The notes: a model not told the origin generated them from the letters alone. 8,128 nt of DNA from Paracoccaceae bacterium (GCA_016764835.1 JAESRD010000134.1:1-8128); one strand, 5' to 3'. Positions 1 to 6,391 are shown, numbered from the stretch's first letter. Numbers and translations are program-made.

Positions 1-812
1 TAGGGCGTATTTTGCTCAATCGAGGTTTGCAGAGCTGAAACTGCAACGCTACGCGCAATTTTTTCGCTTATTTTAGCGCTTTCCGCAATTTTCGTTGCCG
101 TTTCAATCTTGGCCAGCAATTCGGTCTTGATCTGTTTTTCCAGTTCCCCAATGCGTTCTGAAAGTTCGGAGGTTTGCAATCCAAGTTCAGCAACAACATT
201 GTCATCGCCTTGCCCCTGCCCGCTTTGCGCCAGTTTTTCCTGTAGTTGGGAAATCTGGGTTACAATGCTTTTCAGCTCATCCCCGTTTGCTTGCGCTTTT
301 TTTCCTACTTCAAGGATGCGGTCCGCAGTTCCCTCATCAATTGGCGTTTTAGGGCCGCTATTTTGTTCGAGCCCTGCAATGCGCGCTTCTATGGCCGAAA
401 GGTCTGTTGTGCCAACTTCGGCAATTGTTGTACGTACCGGGTGGCCTTGCTCACCGTACAGATCCCAAAATGTTACCGGAAAGGCATCATATTGCAGATC
501 AAGCCCGATGGTTTTCGCCCGCGATGTGAAGGCGTCATGTAGTTTGAACCCGGCGCTGCCAGATTTTGCCAGCCCAGACAGGTCGCCCTTCACATCGGCC
601 AGAAACACAGGCACGCCCGCCGCACTAAAACCCTCGGTCAAGATTTGCAGGGTCACGGTTTTGCCGGTGCCGGTTGCACCGGCTATAAGCCCGTGCCGGT
701 TGGCCTTGTTGAGCAACAGGTCTTGCGGCGCGCCGTACGCGCTGCTCGCACCCCAGCCCGCATCTGCCTCTTTGCCGGTCCCACCACCACCGATGAATAA
801 TTTGCCGTCCAT
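1..812 (-). CDS. Fusion ORF: HerA/YjgR-like (DUF853) ATPase N-terminus joined to mitofilin-like coiled-coil tail, 3' end outside window
   Basis: The ATG at 812 follows an AGGGGA ribosome site six bases upstream. The frame stays open for 270 codons to the window edge with no stop. Residues 1-134 read as the start of a DUF853/YjgR-type HerA-like ATPase: the ANRHGLIAGATGTGKT segment contains the Walker A motif at 45-52, followed by ADVKGDLSG, then FPVTFWDLYGEQGHPVRTTIAEVG. In the family the next residues are normally a PLLL-type segment, and a Walker B further on completes the ATPase (about 500 residues in E. coli YjgR). Here the match stops at residue 134. It is followed by Glu/Gln/Lys-rich heptad-like sequence (IEARIAGLEQ, ELSERIGELEKQIK) and by ATKIAESAKISEKIARSVAV, which resembles the C-terminal part of COG4223/Mic60-like proteins. 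GC is about 59% before the join and 48% after it (hand count). No Walker B is present, so ATPase function is unlikely. It could be a fusion, a deletion product or an assembly join. Confidence 0.75.
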   Translation of the reverse strand, partial: MDGKLFIGGGGTGKEADAGWGASSAYGAPQDLLLNKANRHGLIAGATGTGKTVTLQILTEGFSAAGVPVFLADVKGDLSGLAKSGSAGFKLHDAFTSRAKTIGLDLQYDAFPVTFWDLYGEQGHPVRTTIAEVGTTDLSAIEARIAGLEQNSGPKTPIDEGTADRILEVGKKAQANGDELKSIVTQISQLQEKLAQSGQGQGDDNVVAELGLQTSELSERIGELEKQIKTELLAKIETATKIAESAKISEKIARSVAVSALQTSIEQNTP

Positions 813-890
813 ACTTGTCCCCTGCGCCGCCTTGCTAAAAATACTTGGTAAACAATACAATCTTAAACTTTAAGTGCCAGTATGTATCTG

Positions 891-972
891 TCCGCCCCCA
901 ACTGTCCTCCGGGGGTGGATTTGACTTCCTCCCTGTCAGACTTAGCCGCGCCTTCGGGCGCGGCCTTTTTTT
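891..972 (+). ncRNA. Candidate small RNA: three hairpins, two with CCUCC-type loops
   Basis: Three stem-loops follow one another on the plus strand. Hairpin 1 pairs 891-899 with 911-919 (nine pairs, one G-U) and has loop 900-910 ending in CCTCC. Hairpin 2 pairs 922-925 with 935-938 and has loop TTCCTCCCT (926-934). Hairpin 3 is a strong terminator (945-964 plus seven T). A TATGTA box at 881-886 would place the start near 892, but no good -35 element is visible. Known alphaproteobacterial RNAs of the alpha-r14/CcsR 'cuckoo' type have this plan: two hairpins exposing anti-Shine-Dalgarno loops and a terminator. Membership is inferred from structure, not from a covariance-model hit. The RNA lies between the divergent ATPase-like ORF and the ialB-like gene, and no protein gene explains the terminator. 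Confidence 0.55.
945..972 (+). terminator. Strong Rho-independent terminator
   Basis: GCCGCGCC (945-952), a TTCG tetraloop, and GGCGCGGC (957-964) form a perfect eight-pair stem, followed by C and seven T (966-972). It works on the plus strand. No plus-strand protein gene lies upstream, which is the main reason to propose a small RNA ending here. Confidence 0.9.
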
Positions 973-999
973 GCGGCAAGCATCTTAACTGATTTTTAG

Positions 1000-1028
1000 T
1001 TGACCTATGGCCGGGCATTGCTTAAATT
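1000..1028 (+). promoter_or_regulatory. Putative sigma70-type promoter for a second short transcript
   Basis: TTGACC at 1000-1005 is separated by 17 bases from TAAATT at 1023-1028, giving an expected start near 1035. A terminator follows at 1071-1097, so the unit would be about 60 nt long. Both hexamers are close to housekeeping consensus, but no start site has been mapped. Confidence 0.5.
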
Positions 1029-1034
1029 CCGCGC

Positions 1035-1097
1035 AATAGTCGGCTAAGTTCGGCAGGGAGAATTGAAAGAGGGGCCACCACTGGCCCCTTTTTCTTT
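1035..1097 (+). ncRNA. Candidate second small RNA, purine-rich, about 60 nt
   Basis: The stretch between the 1000-1028 promoter and the 1071-1097 terminator has no plausible ORF. It contains the purine-rich segments CAGGGAG (1054-1060) and GAGGGG near the terminator. Bases 1052-1060 can form nine consecutive pairs, one of them G-U, with 929-937 of the upstream candidate RNA, which covers most of that RNA's second hairpin loop. It could be a partner or sponge RNA, or simply a short aborted leader. The 5' end is estimated from promoter spacing. Confidence 0.35.
1071..1097 (+). terminator. Rho-independent terminator
   Basis: GGGGCCA (1071-1077) pairs with TGGCCCC (1082-1088) across a four-base loop, followed by TTTTTCTTT (1089-1097). 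It acts on the plus strand, the second such signal in about 125 bp, and lies well upstream of the next gene and of that gene's own promoter. Confidence 0.8.
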
Positions 1098-1189
1098 GGC
1101 TCATCACATTTCCTGCACCAGTGAGAAACGCCGCGCATCGGGTCAATCTTTGGCTCAGAATTACTGTCGGCAGCATCCGGCGCATCGCT

Positions 1190-1202
1190 GGCCAAATTGG
1201 CC
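1190..1202. promoter_or_regulatory. Palindrome GGCCAAATTGGCC just upstream of the ialB-like promoter
   Basis: GGCCAA-A-TTGGCC is a perfect 13-base inverted repeat ending directly before the CTGACA -35 element. The position suits a regulator-binding site for the downstream gene. No regulator is identified, and a chance palindrome is possible. Confidence 0.3.
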
Positions 1203-1231
1203 CTGACATCCCCCCCGCGCCGTGCTAATTA
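1203..1231 (+). promoter_or_regulatory. Putative promoter of the ialB-like gene
   Basis: CTGACA (1203-1208), 17 bases, then TAATTA (1226-1231). Transcription would begin near 1238, leaving a leader of about 27 nt before the ATG at 1265. No strong Shine-Dalgarno sequence is visible in that leader. Confidence 0.55.
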
Positions 1232-1264
1232 TGTCGCCGAAACAAATGAATAATCGCAAACCGG

Positions 1265-1864
1265 ATGGCCTTAATGCTCAAATCCCTTTCGCCTTTCTCC
1301 ACTCTCGCCCTTTTGGTAGCCCTTGCCAGCCCTTTGGCTGCGCAAGAAACCGAACAGAATAATGATACTTTTGACCTCGGCACGGTCGTCAACGATGACG
1401 GCTTAGCTGTCGGCGAAACTTATTTGCGCGAAGAATTTGGCGACTGGCAGCAGACCTGTGTTGTTACTCTAGACGGTAACGACGCGTGCCAACTCTACCA
1501 ATTGCTTAACGACGAAGACGGCAACCCGGTCTCACAAGTCTCAATCCTGCCGCTGCCGCCCGGCGGCCAAGCGGTCGCTGGCGCGCTTATCGTCGTGCCG
1601 CTGGAAACCCAGCTGACCGAACGGTTGACAGTGCGCATTGATGGCGGTGAAGCCCGTCGCTATGAGTTTGACTTTTGCAATATTGGCGGCTGTGTCGCCC
1701 GTTTCGGACTAACGGCAGAGCAAATCGCGCAGTTTAAGCGCGGCAATGCGGCCAGCATTGTTCTGGTTCCGGCCATTGCGCCTGACCAACAGATTGTTTT
1801 GCAAATGTCGCTGACCGGTTTTACCGCCGGCTTTGACGCCGTAGTCGCCGACTTCGCCAACTAA
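1265..1864 (+). CDS. Invasion-associated locus B (IalB) family periplasmic protein
   Basis: A 199-residue secreted protein. Residues 1-26 are a Sec signal peptide with a Leu/Ala-rich core and a likely cut after SPLAA or LAAQ. The mature part carries IalB features: a FGDWQQTC segment, a second Cys in DACQLYQ, a central beta-rich region (VSILPLP, GALIVVPLE), and the FCNIGGCVARFGL motif with two further Cys that probably form a disulfide. Length is typical. IalB was named in Bartonella for erythrocyte invasion. Homologues are common in free-living alphaproteobacteria, where the role is unclear, so the name should not imply virulence. The ATG at 1274 is an alternative start and also gives a good signal peptide; neither has a strong ribosome site. 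It is monocistronic and convergent with the downstream synthase gene. Confidence 0.85.
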   Translation: MALMLKSLSPFSTLALLVALASPLAAQETEQNNDTFDLGTVVNDDGLAVGETYLREEFGDWQQTCVVTLDGNDACQLYQLLNDEDGNPVSQVSILPLPPGGQAVAGALIVVPLETQLTERLTVRIDGGEARRYEFDFCNIGGCVARFGLTAEQIAQFKRGNAASIVLVPAIAPDQQIVLQMSLTGFTAGFDAVVADFAN

Positions 1865-1870
1865 ACTTTT

Positions 1871-1902
1871 GGCGCGGCGGCCCTGTTTGGGCGTGCCGCG
1901 CC
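1871..1902. terminator. GC-rich hairpin between two convergent genes
   Basis: GGCGCGGC (1871-1878) pairs with GCCGCGCC (1895-1902), and inside the loop GCCC (1880-1883) pairs with GGGC (1889-1892). It fills the gap between the stop at 1864 and the minus-strand stop at 1902-1904, touching the latter. Neither strand has a T-run after the stem, so if it terminates transcription it does so without a classical U tract. Confidence 0.4.
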
Positions 1903-3122
1903 TAGATCGCCCGCAACGCCAACACAGCGTTAAGCCCGCCAAAGGCAAACGCGTTTGACAGCACCGCTGTTACCTTGGCCTCGCGGGCCTCATTTGGCAC
2001 AACATCTAGCGCACATTCTGGGTCTGGCTCTTGGTAGCCAATGGTCGGGGCAATGATCCCGTCGCGCAATGCCATGATGCAGGCCAGCAGCTCAACAGCG
2101 CCGGTGCCGCCAATCAGATGCCCATGCATGCTCTTGGTCGATGACACCATCAACCGGTCAGCATGGGCGCCAAAAGCATGGGCAACGGCGGTGCATTCGG
2201 TCTTATCATTGGCCGCTGTGCCGGTGCCGTGGGCATTGATATAGCCGACATCTTCTGGCGCCAGCCGGGCATCGGCCAGCGCGCCGGTTATGGCCCGCTC
2301 TGCCCCTTGGGCAGAGGGCATAACGATATCTGCCGCGTCGGATGTCATGGCAAAGCCCGCGACTTCGGCCAAAATCTCAGCGCCTCTTGCCCGCGCATGC
2401 TCGTATTCCTCAAAGACGAAAACCGCAGCCCCTTCGCCCTGCACCATGCCATTGCGGTTAGCCGAAAACGGTCTGCAAGCGTCACGCGACATGACCCGCA
2501 AGCCTTCCCAAGCCTTGATACCGCCAAAGCAGAGCATTGCCTCGGCCCCGCCAGTGACCATGGATGTGCACATGCCCGACCGGATCATCATAAAGGCCTG
2601 CCCCATGGCGTGGTTAGACGAAGCGCAGGCCGTGGCCACGGTAAATGTAGGCCCTTTGAGGTTCCACTCCATGGACACATGGCTGGCGGCGGCATTGTTC
2701 ATCAGTTTTGGCACCACAAACGGATGCACCCGGTTTTTGCCCTCTTCATAGACGTTGCGGTAGTTTTCATCCCAGGTATTCACCCCGCCACCCGCCGTGC
2801 CAAAGACCACGCCCGACCGCGCCGCCAACTCGCCAGTATAGGTCAGACCCGACTGGGCCAGCGCCTGTTTGGCAGCCAGCATCGTATATTGCGTAAACCG
2901 GTCATAGAGCGCTATTTGTTGGCGGTTAAAGTGCGCCGTCTCGTCATAGCCGCGCACCTGACCGCCGATTTTCACCGATAAACGGACGACATCGCGGATA
3001 TCCAGCGGGCCAATACCGCATTTACCCTCGGCCATAGCGGCCATGGTCGAAGCGACATCAGCGCCAAGCGCGTTGATCGTACCTGCGCCGGTGATGACAA
3101 CCCGGTGGCCCATTTGGCTCAT
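1902..3122 (-). CDS. Beta-ketoacyl-ACP synthase, KAS II/FabF-like
   Basis: A 406-residue condensing enzyme of normal FabF length. It would join an acyl chain to malonyl-ACP with loss of CO2 in fatty acid elongation. The catalytic triad is intact: nucleophile Cys166 in TVATACASSN, His298 in NAHGTGTAANDKTE, and His333 in TKSMHGHLIGGTGA. The closing NAFAFGGLNAVL glycine motif is also present. Its start overlaps the stop of the acyl carrier protein gene by four bases (ATGA), indicating translational coupling, so the carrier is probably its direct partner. ACASS around the Cys and linkage to a private carrier suggest a specialised synthase rather than the housekeeping FabF, which normally sits with fabD-fabG-acpP. 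No ketoreductase or dehydratase gene lies nearby. Chain length and product cannot be read from the sequence. Confidence 0.88.
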   Translation of the reverse strand: MSQMGHRVVITGAGTINALGADVASTMAAMAEGKCGIGPLDIRDVVRLSVKIGGQVRGYDETAHFNRQQIALYDRFTQYTMLAAKQALAQSGLTYTGELAARSGVVFGTAGGGVNTWDENYRNVYEEGKNRVHPFVVPKLMNNAAASHVSMEWNLKGPTFTVATACASSNHAMGQAFMMIRSGMCTSMVTGGAEAMLCFGGIKAWEGLRVMSRDACRPFSANRNGMVQGEGAAVFVFEEYEHARARGAEILAEVAGFAMTSDAADIVMPSAQGAERAITGALADARLAPEDVGYINAHGTGTAANDKTECTAVAHAFGAHADRLMVSSTKSMHGHLIGGTGAVELLACIMALRDGIIAPTIGYQEPDPECALDVVPNEAREAKVTAVLSNAFAFGGLNAVLALRAI

Positions 3123-3376
3123 GGCTTGGCGGCAATCAAACCGCTCACAGCGGTGACGATCGATTTGACCGAAGAGATATCAAAATCTGCTGCACTCGGA
3201 TCATTGGCATTAAAAGGCACAGTGATATCAAAGGCTTCCTCAATGATGAAAATACACTCCACCAGCCCCATACTGTCGATACCGAGATCTTCCAGACTCT
3301 GGTCTAGCGTCACATCACGTGGCTCGAGCAAAGCTTGTTCAGCAATAATCGCGATAATCTGATCCTGAATGCTCAT
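3119..3376 (-). CDS. Acyl carrier protein
   Basis: An 85-residue acidic four-helix carrier. The phosphopantetheine site is Ser35 in EDLGIDSMGLVE, matching the DS(L/M) signature, followed by the helix III-type FIIEEAFDITVPF segment. The start at 3376 is preferred because AAAGG lies seven bases upstream; the longer form from 3394 would add six residues and swallow that ribosome site. It lies between lpxD (71 bp upstream in the transcript) and the synthase gene (four-base overlap). It is not the housekeeping AcpP by context. The C-terminal part (NANDPSAADFDISSVKSIV) is longer and less regular than AcpP. A role in supplying a special acyl chain to an envelope lipid is inferred from its neighbours. 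Confidence 0.88.
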   Translation of the reverse strand: MSIQDQIIAIIAEQALLEPRDVTLDQSLEDLGIDSMGLVECIFIIEEAFDITVPFNANDPSAADFDISSVKSIVTAVSGLIAAKP

Positions 3377-3447
3377 AGGGCAACCTTTCACCACAGTGCT
3401 GACGGCTCAGGCCCCTTTTGGCATGTCATTGTTGCAGATAAAAGCCT

Positions 3448-4458
3448 TCAGCTCTTTGGCCCGGTCAGCCGCGCCAAAATCCGAGGTAAACGGCGCAGGG
3501 CTTTATAGCTCTCAACTTGGCGGTCCATCCGCGTAGCCGGATAGCCAAGCATGACCCGCCCGTCTGGCACGTTGGACAGCACAATAGAGCCACCGCCGAG
3601 CACCACATCTGCGCCAATGGTCAGGTTATCGCCGATCCCGGCCTTGCCGCCAATAACCGTGCGGTCGCCGATAATGGTTGAGCCGGCGACACCGGCCTGC
3701 GCACAGAGCAGACAATGCGCGCCGATCACCACATTATGGCCGATCTGCACAAGGTTATCGACCTTGGTGCCCGTGCCGATTTGGGTCTCGCGCAGGGTGC
3801 CCGCATCAACCGTGCTGCCCGCGCCGATCTCGACATCATCGCCAATAGCAACGCCGCCAAGCGAATGGATACGGTGCCAATGCGGGTCATCCAGCCGCGG
3901 CACCGGGCCGCGGCCCAGATTTTTGCGGGCGGTCTCAACATGGGCAGGTTCAGCGGTGACAAAAGAAAACCCATCGCTGCCGATCACCACATTGGGCTGC
4001 AAAATAACCCGCGCGCCGAGGCGCACATTACGGCCGACGCGCACACCGGGATGCAGCACGCAGCCTGCGCCGATACGCGCCCCCGCCGCAACTGAGACAT
4101 GCGCACCAATGCGCACACCAGCGCCAATCTCGGCACCGGGATCAATCACAGCGCTGGAATGGATCTCGGCAGGCAGCGCAGGATCAAGCGCCGCTGTCAG
4201 CGCCGCCATGGCCAAACGGCCACGCGGCGCTTCAATTGCCGCCTCTAGGCCGTAGCCGCGCCAGTCAGCCCCCGGCCAAACCAAGGCCGCACGCGCTTTG
4301 CCCGCAGCCAAGCCTTCGGCCCAACGCGGCGATAGTGCAATTGCCAAATCATCAGGCCCGGCGCGCAACGGCTCTGCCGCACCGGTAATGGTCAGGCCAG
4401 CATTGCCAAGCAGTGGCATGCCAAGCGCCTGGGCTATTTGGGTAAGTTTCAGCTTCAT
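3448..4458 (-). CDS. lpxD: UDP-3-O-acylglucosamine N-acyltransferase (LpxD)
   Basis: A 336-residue acyltransferase that moves a 3-hydroxyacyl chain from ACP to the 2-amino group of UDP-3-O-acylglucosamine, the third step of lipid A synthesis, in the cytosol. The N-terminal uridine-binding domain (1-98) starts with a typical LTQIAQALG helix. From residue ~100 there are left-handed beta-helix hexapeptide repeats (IGAGVRIGAHVSVAAGARIG and on). His241 in LVQIGHNVVIG is the catalytic base position. A C-terminal helix (MDRQVESYKALRRLP) follows. Between GFSFV and GGVAIGDDVEIG there is an insert of about 30 residues that E. coli LpxD lacks; from memory Rhodobacteraceae LpxD share it. The start at 4458 matches the family; a longer frame to 4575 would overlap the upstream gene. 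The ribosome site is weak, so coupling to the stop 13 bp upstream is likely. The usual bamA-fabZ-lpxA neighbours are absent, so it may be a second copy. Confidence 0.88.
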   Translation of the reverse strand: MKLKLTQIAQALGMPLLGNAGLTITGAAEPLRAGPDDLAIALSPRWAEGLAAGKARAALVWPGADWRGYGLEAAIEAPRGRLAMAALTAALDPALPAEIHSSAVIDPGAEIGAGVRIGAHVSVAAGARIGAGCVLHPGVRVGRNVRLGARVILQPNVVIGSDGFSFVTAEPAHVETARKNLGRGPVPRLDDPHWHRIHSLGGVAIGDDVEIGAGSTVDAGTLRETQIGTGTKVDNLVQIGHNVVIGAHCLLCAQAGVAGSTIIGDRTVIGGKAGIGDNLTIGADVVLGGGSIVLSNVPDGRVMLGYPATRMDRQVESYKALRRLPRILARLTGPKS

Positions 4459-4471
4459 TACAGGCGCAGGA

Positions 4472-6163
4472 TTACCCCTGAACGTCCGAGATCGCCACCC
4501 CTTCACGGGCCAGCGCGTTCCAAATCCGGGCATCGCGGCCGTAGATATCCTGACGATACTGCATTTGGCCGTCAACGCTGGTGTAAGCGGTGCGGTAAAC
4601 CAGATGCACAGGCACTTGGGTTTCCAGCTCTACATGGGTCTCTCGGCCCGAGCGCAAGATGCCCTGAAACAGCCCAACCGGATCATCGCTTTGCACGGCA
4701 AGCAGCGCATAGGCAAAGTCGCGTGGGTCATTTAAACGGATACAGCCGTGGCTAAATGCCCGCACTTCACGGGCAAACAGGCTGCGCGACGGCGTGTCAT
4801 GCAGGTAGATATTGTGCGGGTTGGGGAAGATGAACTTCACCACACCAAGCGCGTTGCGCGGGCCCGGAGGCTGGCGCATTGCATAGGGGAAACTCGCCGC
4901 CGAGAAGCGCGAAAAATCAGCTGTCGCCCGGTTTATCACCCGGCCCCGGCTATCTGTGATTTGCAAATGCGACACAGCGCTTGGGTTGCTGCGCAGGCGT
5001 GGCAGGTACTCGTTCACGATGATAGAGCGCGGAATATACCAGCTCGGATTGATGACCATATGCTCCATAACATCGGAAAACTCCGGTGTCTGGCGGTCGG
5101 CGGCACCGGCGCCAATAACAGCGCGCGTGCGGAAAGTGATCTCATCAAAGTCAACGATCGTGGCGGTAAAGTCGGTCAGGTTTACCCAGACATGACGGTC
5201 GCCGCGCGGCATATTCATCCAACGCTCACGCTCCATGGCCACCAAGATAGACTGCATGCGGATAACAGCTGGTTGGTTGATCTCGCGCAGAGCCGAGGCA
5301 CCAAGAACGCCGTCTTGCTCTAGCCCGTGGGCTGCCTGAAACCGGCGCACAGCTTCTATAATGCTGGCATCATAGGTTTGGGTCACTGTCCGCTCAAGAA
5401 ACCCCATGGCAACCAAACGGTTACGCAGGGCGACAACGGTTTCGCCAGAGGCACCGGGGCGCAGCCCGCTGGGCACGCGGGGGCCCCAGCCGCCAGAATC
5501 GATGACAGTCTCCAAGTGCAACCGCTCCCGCAGCAGCCGAATATATTCGGGCGCGGTCGGTGGCAGGCTGCGAAAGAACGCCGCCGGATTGGCCTCCATA
5601 AAGCCGAGCATCAGTTCACCGCGATCACGCAGTGGCACTTCGCGGCGGATCAAGCTGACCACCTCGCGTGGCACCAGAATTCCGGTTTGAATGTCGCGGG
5701 CATAGCTCAGGAATATCCGCGAAAGCTCGACTTCCATGCGGCCCTGTTCTTGTGGCGTGCGGGCTGCGCGCAGCTCAGCCACCAGCGCTTGCGGGTCATA
5801 CCTGTTTGCGGGCAGGCCGTGCACGGTCGCTGAAGTCAGCGCACCGAGCAAAGCGTTGCGGCGGCTAATGGCGGCGTCATCAGCACCAGACCAGACCGGG
5901 TCAAACCCACGGGCGCGGTAAAACGCGGCCAGATCAGGGTCGCGGGCGGCGGCTTCGGCCACGGCTTGGCGAAACGCAGAAACCTGCGCCTGCGCAGGGA
6001 CGGCTACGAGGCTCATTCCTATAGTAAGTAGCAGCGCCATGAGACCGGCGCGCCCAATCGGCGCAAGAAGGGTGCGAATTTTGTGGCCAAAAGTCAGTTG
6101 CGGGCAGCGCGAACCGATTTTCAGCAGCAACCGCGGGCAGCGCGGCGTATTTGAAAACAACAT
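4472..6163 (-). CDS. YcbB/LdtD-type murein L,D-transpeptidase
   Basis: A 563-residue protein when started at 6163 (GGGA seven bases upstream). It forms 3-3 cross-links between peptidoglycan stem peptides in the periplasm. A long N-region precedes a hydrophobic core (MALLLTIGMSLVAVPAQAQ, about 42-60) with a probable cut after AQA. Residues ~80-215 match the LdtD scaffold domain. Residues ~235-295 are a peptidoglycan-binding-like domain (LRPGASGETVVALRNRL, YDASIIEAVRRFQAAHGL). Residues ~325-490 are the YkuD catalytic domain, with His455 in YLHDTP and His472/Cys474 in FSHGCIRL. All catalytic residues are present and length is normal. A start at 6040 (MALLL) would give a conventional short signal peptide but lacks a ribosome site. 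It is the first gene of the four-gene minus-strand run, with lpxD 13 bp downstream. Confidence 0.88.
   Translation of the reverse strand: MLFSNTPRCPRLLLKIGSRCPQLTFGHKIRTLLAPIGRAGLMALLLTIGMSLVAVPAQAQVSAFRQAVAEAAARDPDLAAFYRARGFDPVWSGADDAAISRRNALLGALTSATVHGLPANRYDPQALVAELRAARTPQEQGRMEVELSRIFLSYARDIQTGILVPREVVSLIRREVPLRDRGELMLGFMEANPAAFFRSLPPTAPEYIRLLRERLHLETVIDSGGWGPRVPSGLRPGASGETVVALRNRLVAMGFLERTVTQTYDASIIEAVRRFQAAHGLEQDGVLGASALREINQPAVIRMQSILVAMERERWMNMPRGDRHVWVNLTDFTATIVDFDEITFRTRAVIGAGAADRQTPEFSDVMEHMVINPSWYIPRSIIVNEYLPRLRSNPSAVSHLQITDSRGRVINRATADFSRFSAASFPYAMRQPPGPRNALGVVKFIFPNPHNIYLHDTPSRSLFAREVRAFSHGCIRLNDPRDFAYALLAVQSDDPVGLFQGILRSGRETHVELETQVPVHLVYRTAYTSVDGQMQYRQDIYGRDARIWNALAREGVAISDVQG
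6100..6144. repeat. Short direct repeat, GCGGGCAGCGCG twice, 33 bp apart
   Basis: The 12-base unit occurs at 6100-6111 and 6133-6144. In the minus-strand frame it encodes RCPRL and RCPQL, an 11-residue spacing within the unusual N-region of the transpeptidase. It could be a local duplication or a sign that true translation begins further in. Confidence 0.4.
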
Positions 6164-6276
6164 ATATATCCCAAGCAGACAGGTTTGGCCAAGCAGACGG
6201 CCTGGCACAGCCAATAGCAAAAAGCCCCGGCAGGTCCATTCACAATCGCGCGTGCAGCGTAATTCTTTGGTTAGTG

Positions 6277-6360
6277 TTGCGCGGCTCCCGCGCACATGGG
6301 CAGATATTGCGCGGCTCCCGCGCACATGGGCTGGAATTTTGCGGCTTCTGCGCATTTATG
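6277..6360. repeat. 30-bp tandem repeat with internal palindrome GCGCGGctcCCGCGC
   Basis: Twenty-five identical bases recur at 6277-6301 and 6307-6331, period 30. A diverged third copy is at 6337-6360 (16 of 24 bases match), and a fainter fourth lies 60 bp further at about 6397-6414. Each perfect copy holds a 15-base hyphenated palindrome (6279-6293 and 6309-6323). The array lies in the divergent control region, upstream of the transpeptidase start. It may be tandem operators or, if transcribed, tandem leader hairpins. Confidence 0.7.
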
Positions 6361-6389
6361 ATGAAAAATTAGTCGCTTTTTCGGGTCAA
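6361..6389 (-). promoter_or_regulatory. Weak candidate promoter for the transpeptidase operon
   Basis: On the minus strand TTGACC (6389-6384) is followed after 17 bases by TTTCAT (6366-6361). The -35 is good and the -10 is poor. If used, the transcript would have a leader of about 190 nt that includes the tandem palindromes. Confidence 0.25.
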
Positions 6390-6391
6390 CC

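Noticed and set aside
109..873. Long plus-strand frame of 254 codons opposite the ATPase-like ORF
   Set aside because: Its product is Ser/Pro/Cys-rich with no recognisable family, while the minus strand gives clear Walker A and DUF853 motifs and a ribosome site. It is a shadow.
945..972. Terminator as the end of a tRNA gene
   Set aside because: I looked for a cloverleaf and a CCA end upstream of the stem and found neither; the upstream hairpins do not fit tRNA arms.
985..1209. Minus-strand frame of 74 codons in the intergenic region
   Set aside because: It runs through a plus-strand terminator hairpin and two promoter-like elements, has no ribosome site and no familiar motif.
2163..2981. 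Plus-strand frame of 272 codons opposite the ketosynthase
   Set aside because: It is antisense to a gene with a complete catalytic triad; the product is His/Arg-rich and resembles nothing known to me.
3377..3447. Possible small gene or terminator in the gap between lpxD and the ACP gene
   Set aside because: The only minus-strand frame is 13 codons without a convincing ribosome site, and there is no stable hairpin with a T-run.
4459..4575. 39-residue extension of LpxD
   Set aside because: It would overlap the end of the transpeptidase gene, and LpxD proteins normally begin at the MKLKLTQIAQALG segment.
6164..6355. N-terminal extension of the transpeptidase frame by 64 residues
   Set aside because: The extra sequence is the translation of the 30-bp tandem repeat (30 is divisible by three, so the frame stays open), is Arg/Cys-rich, and precedes a start with a better ribosome site at 6163.
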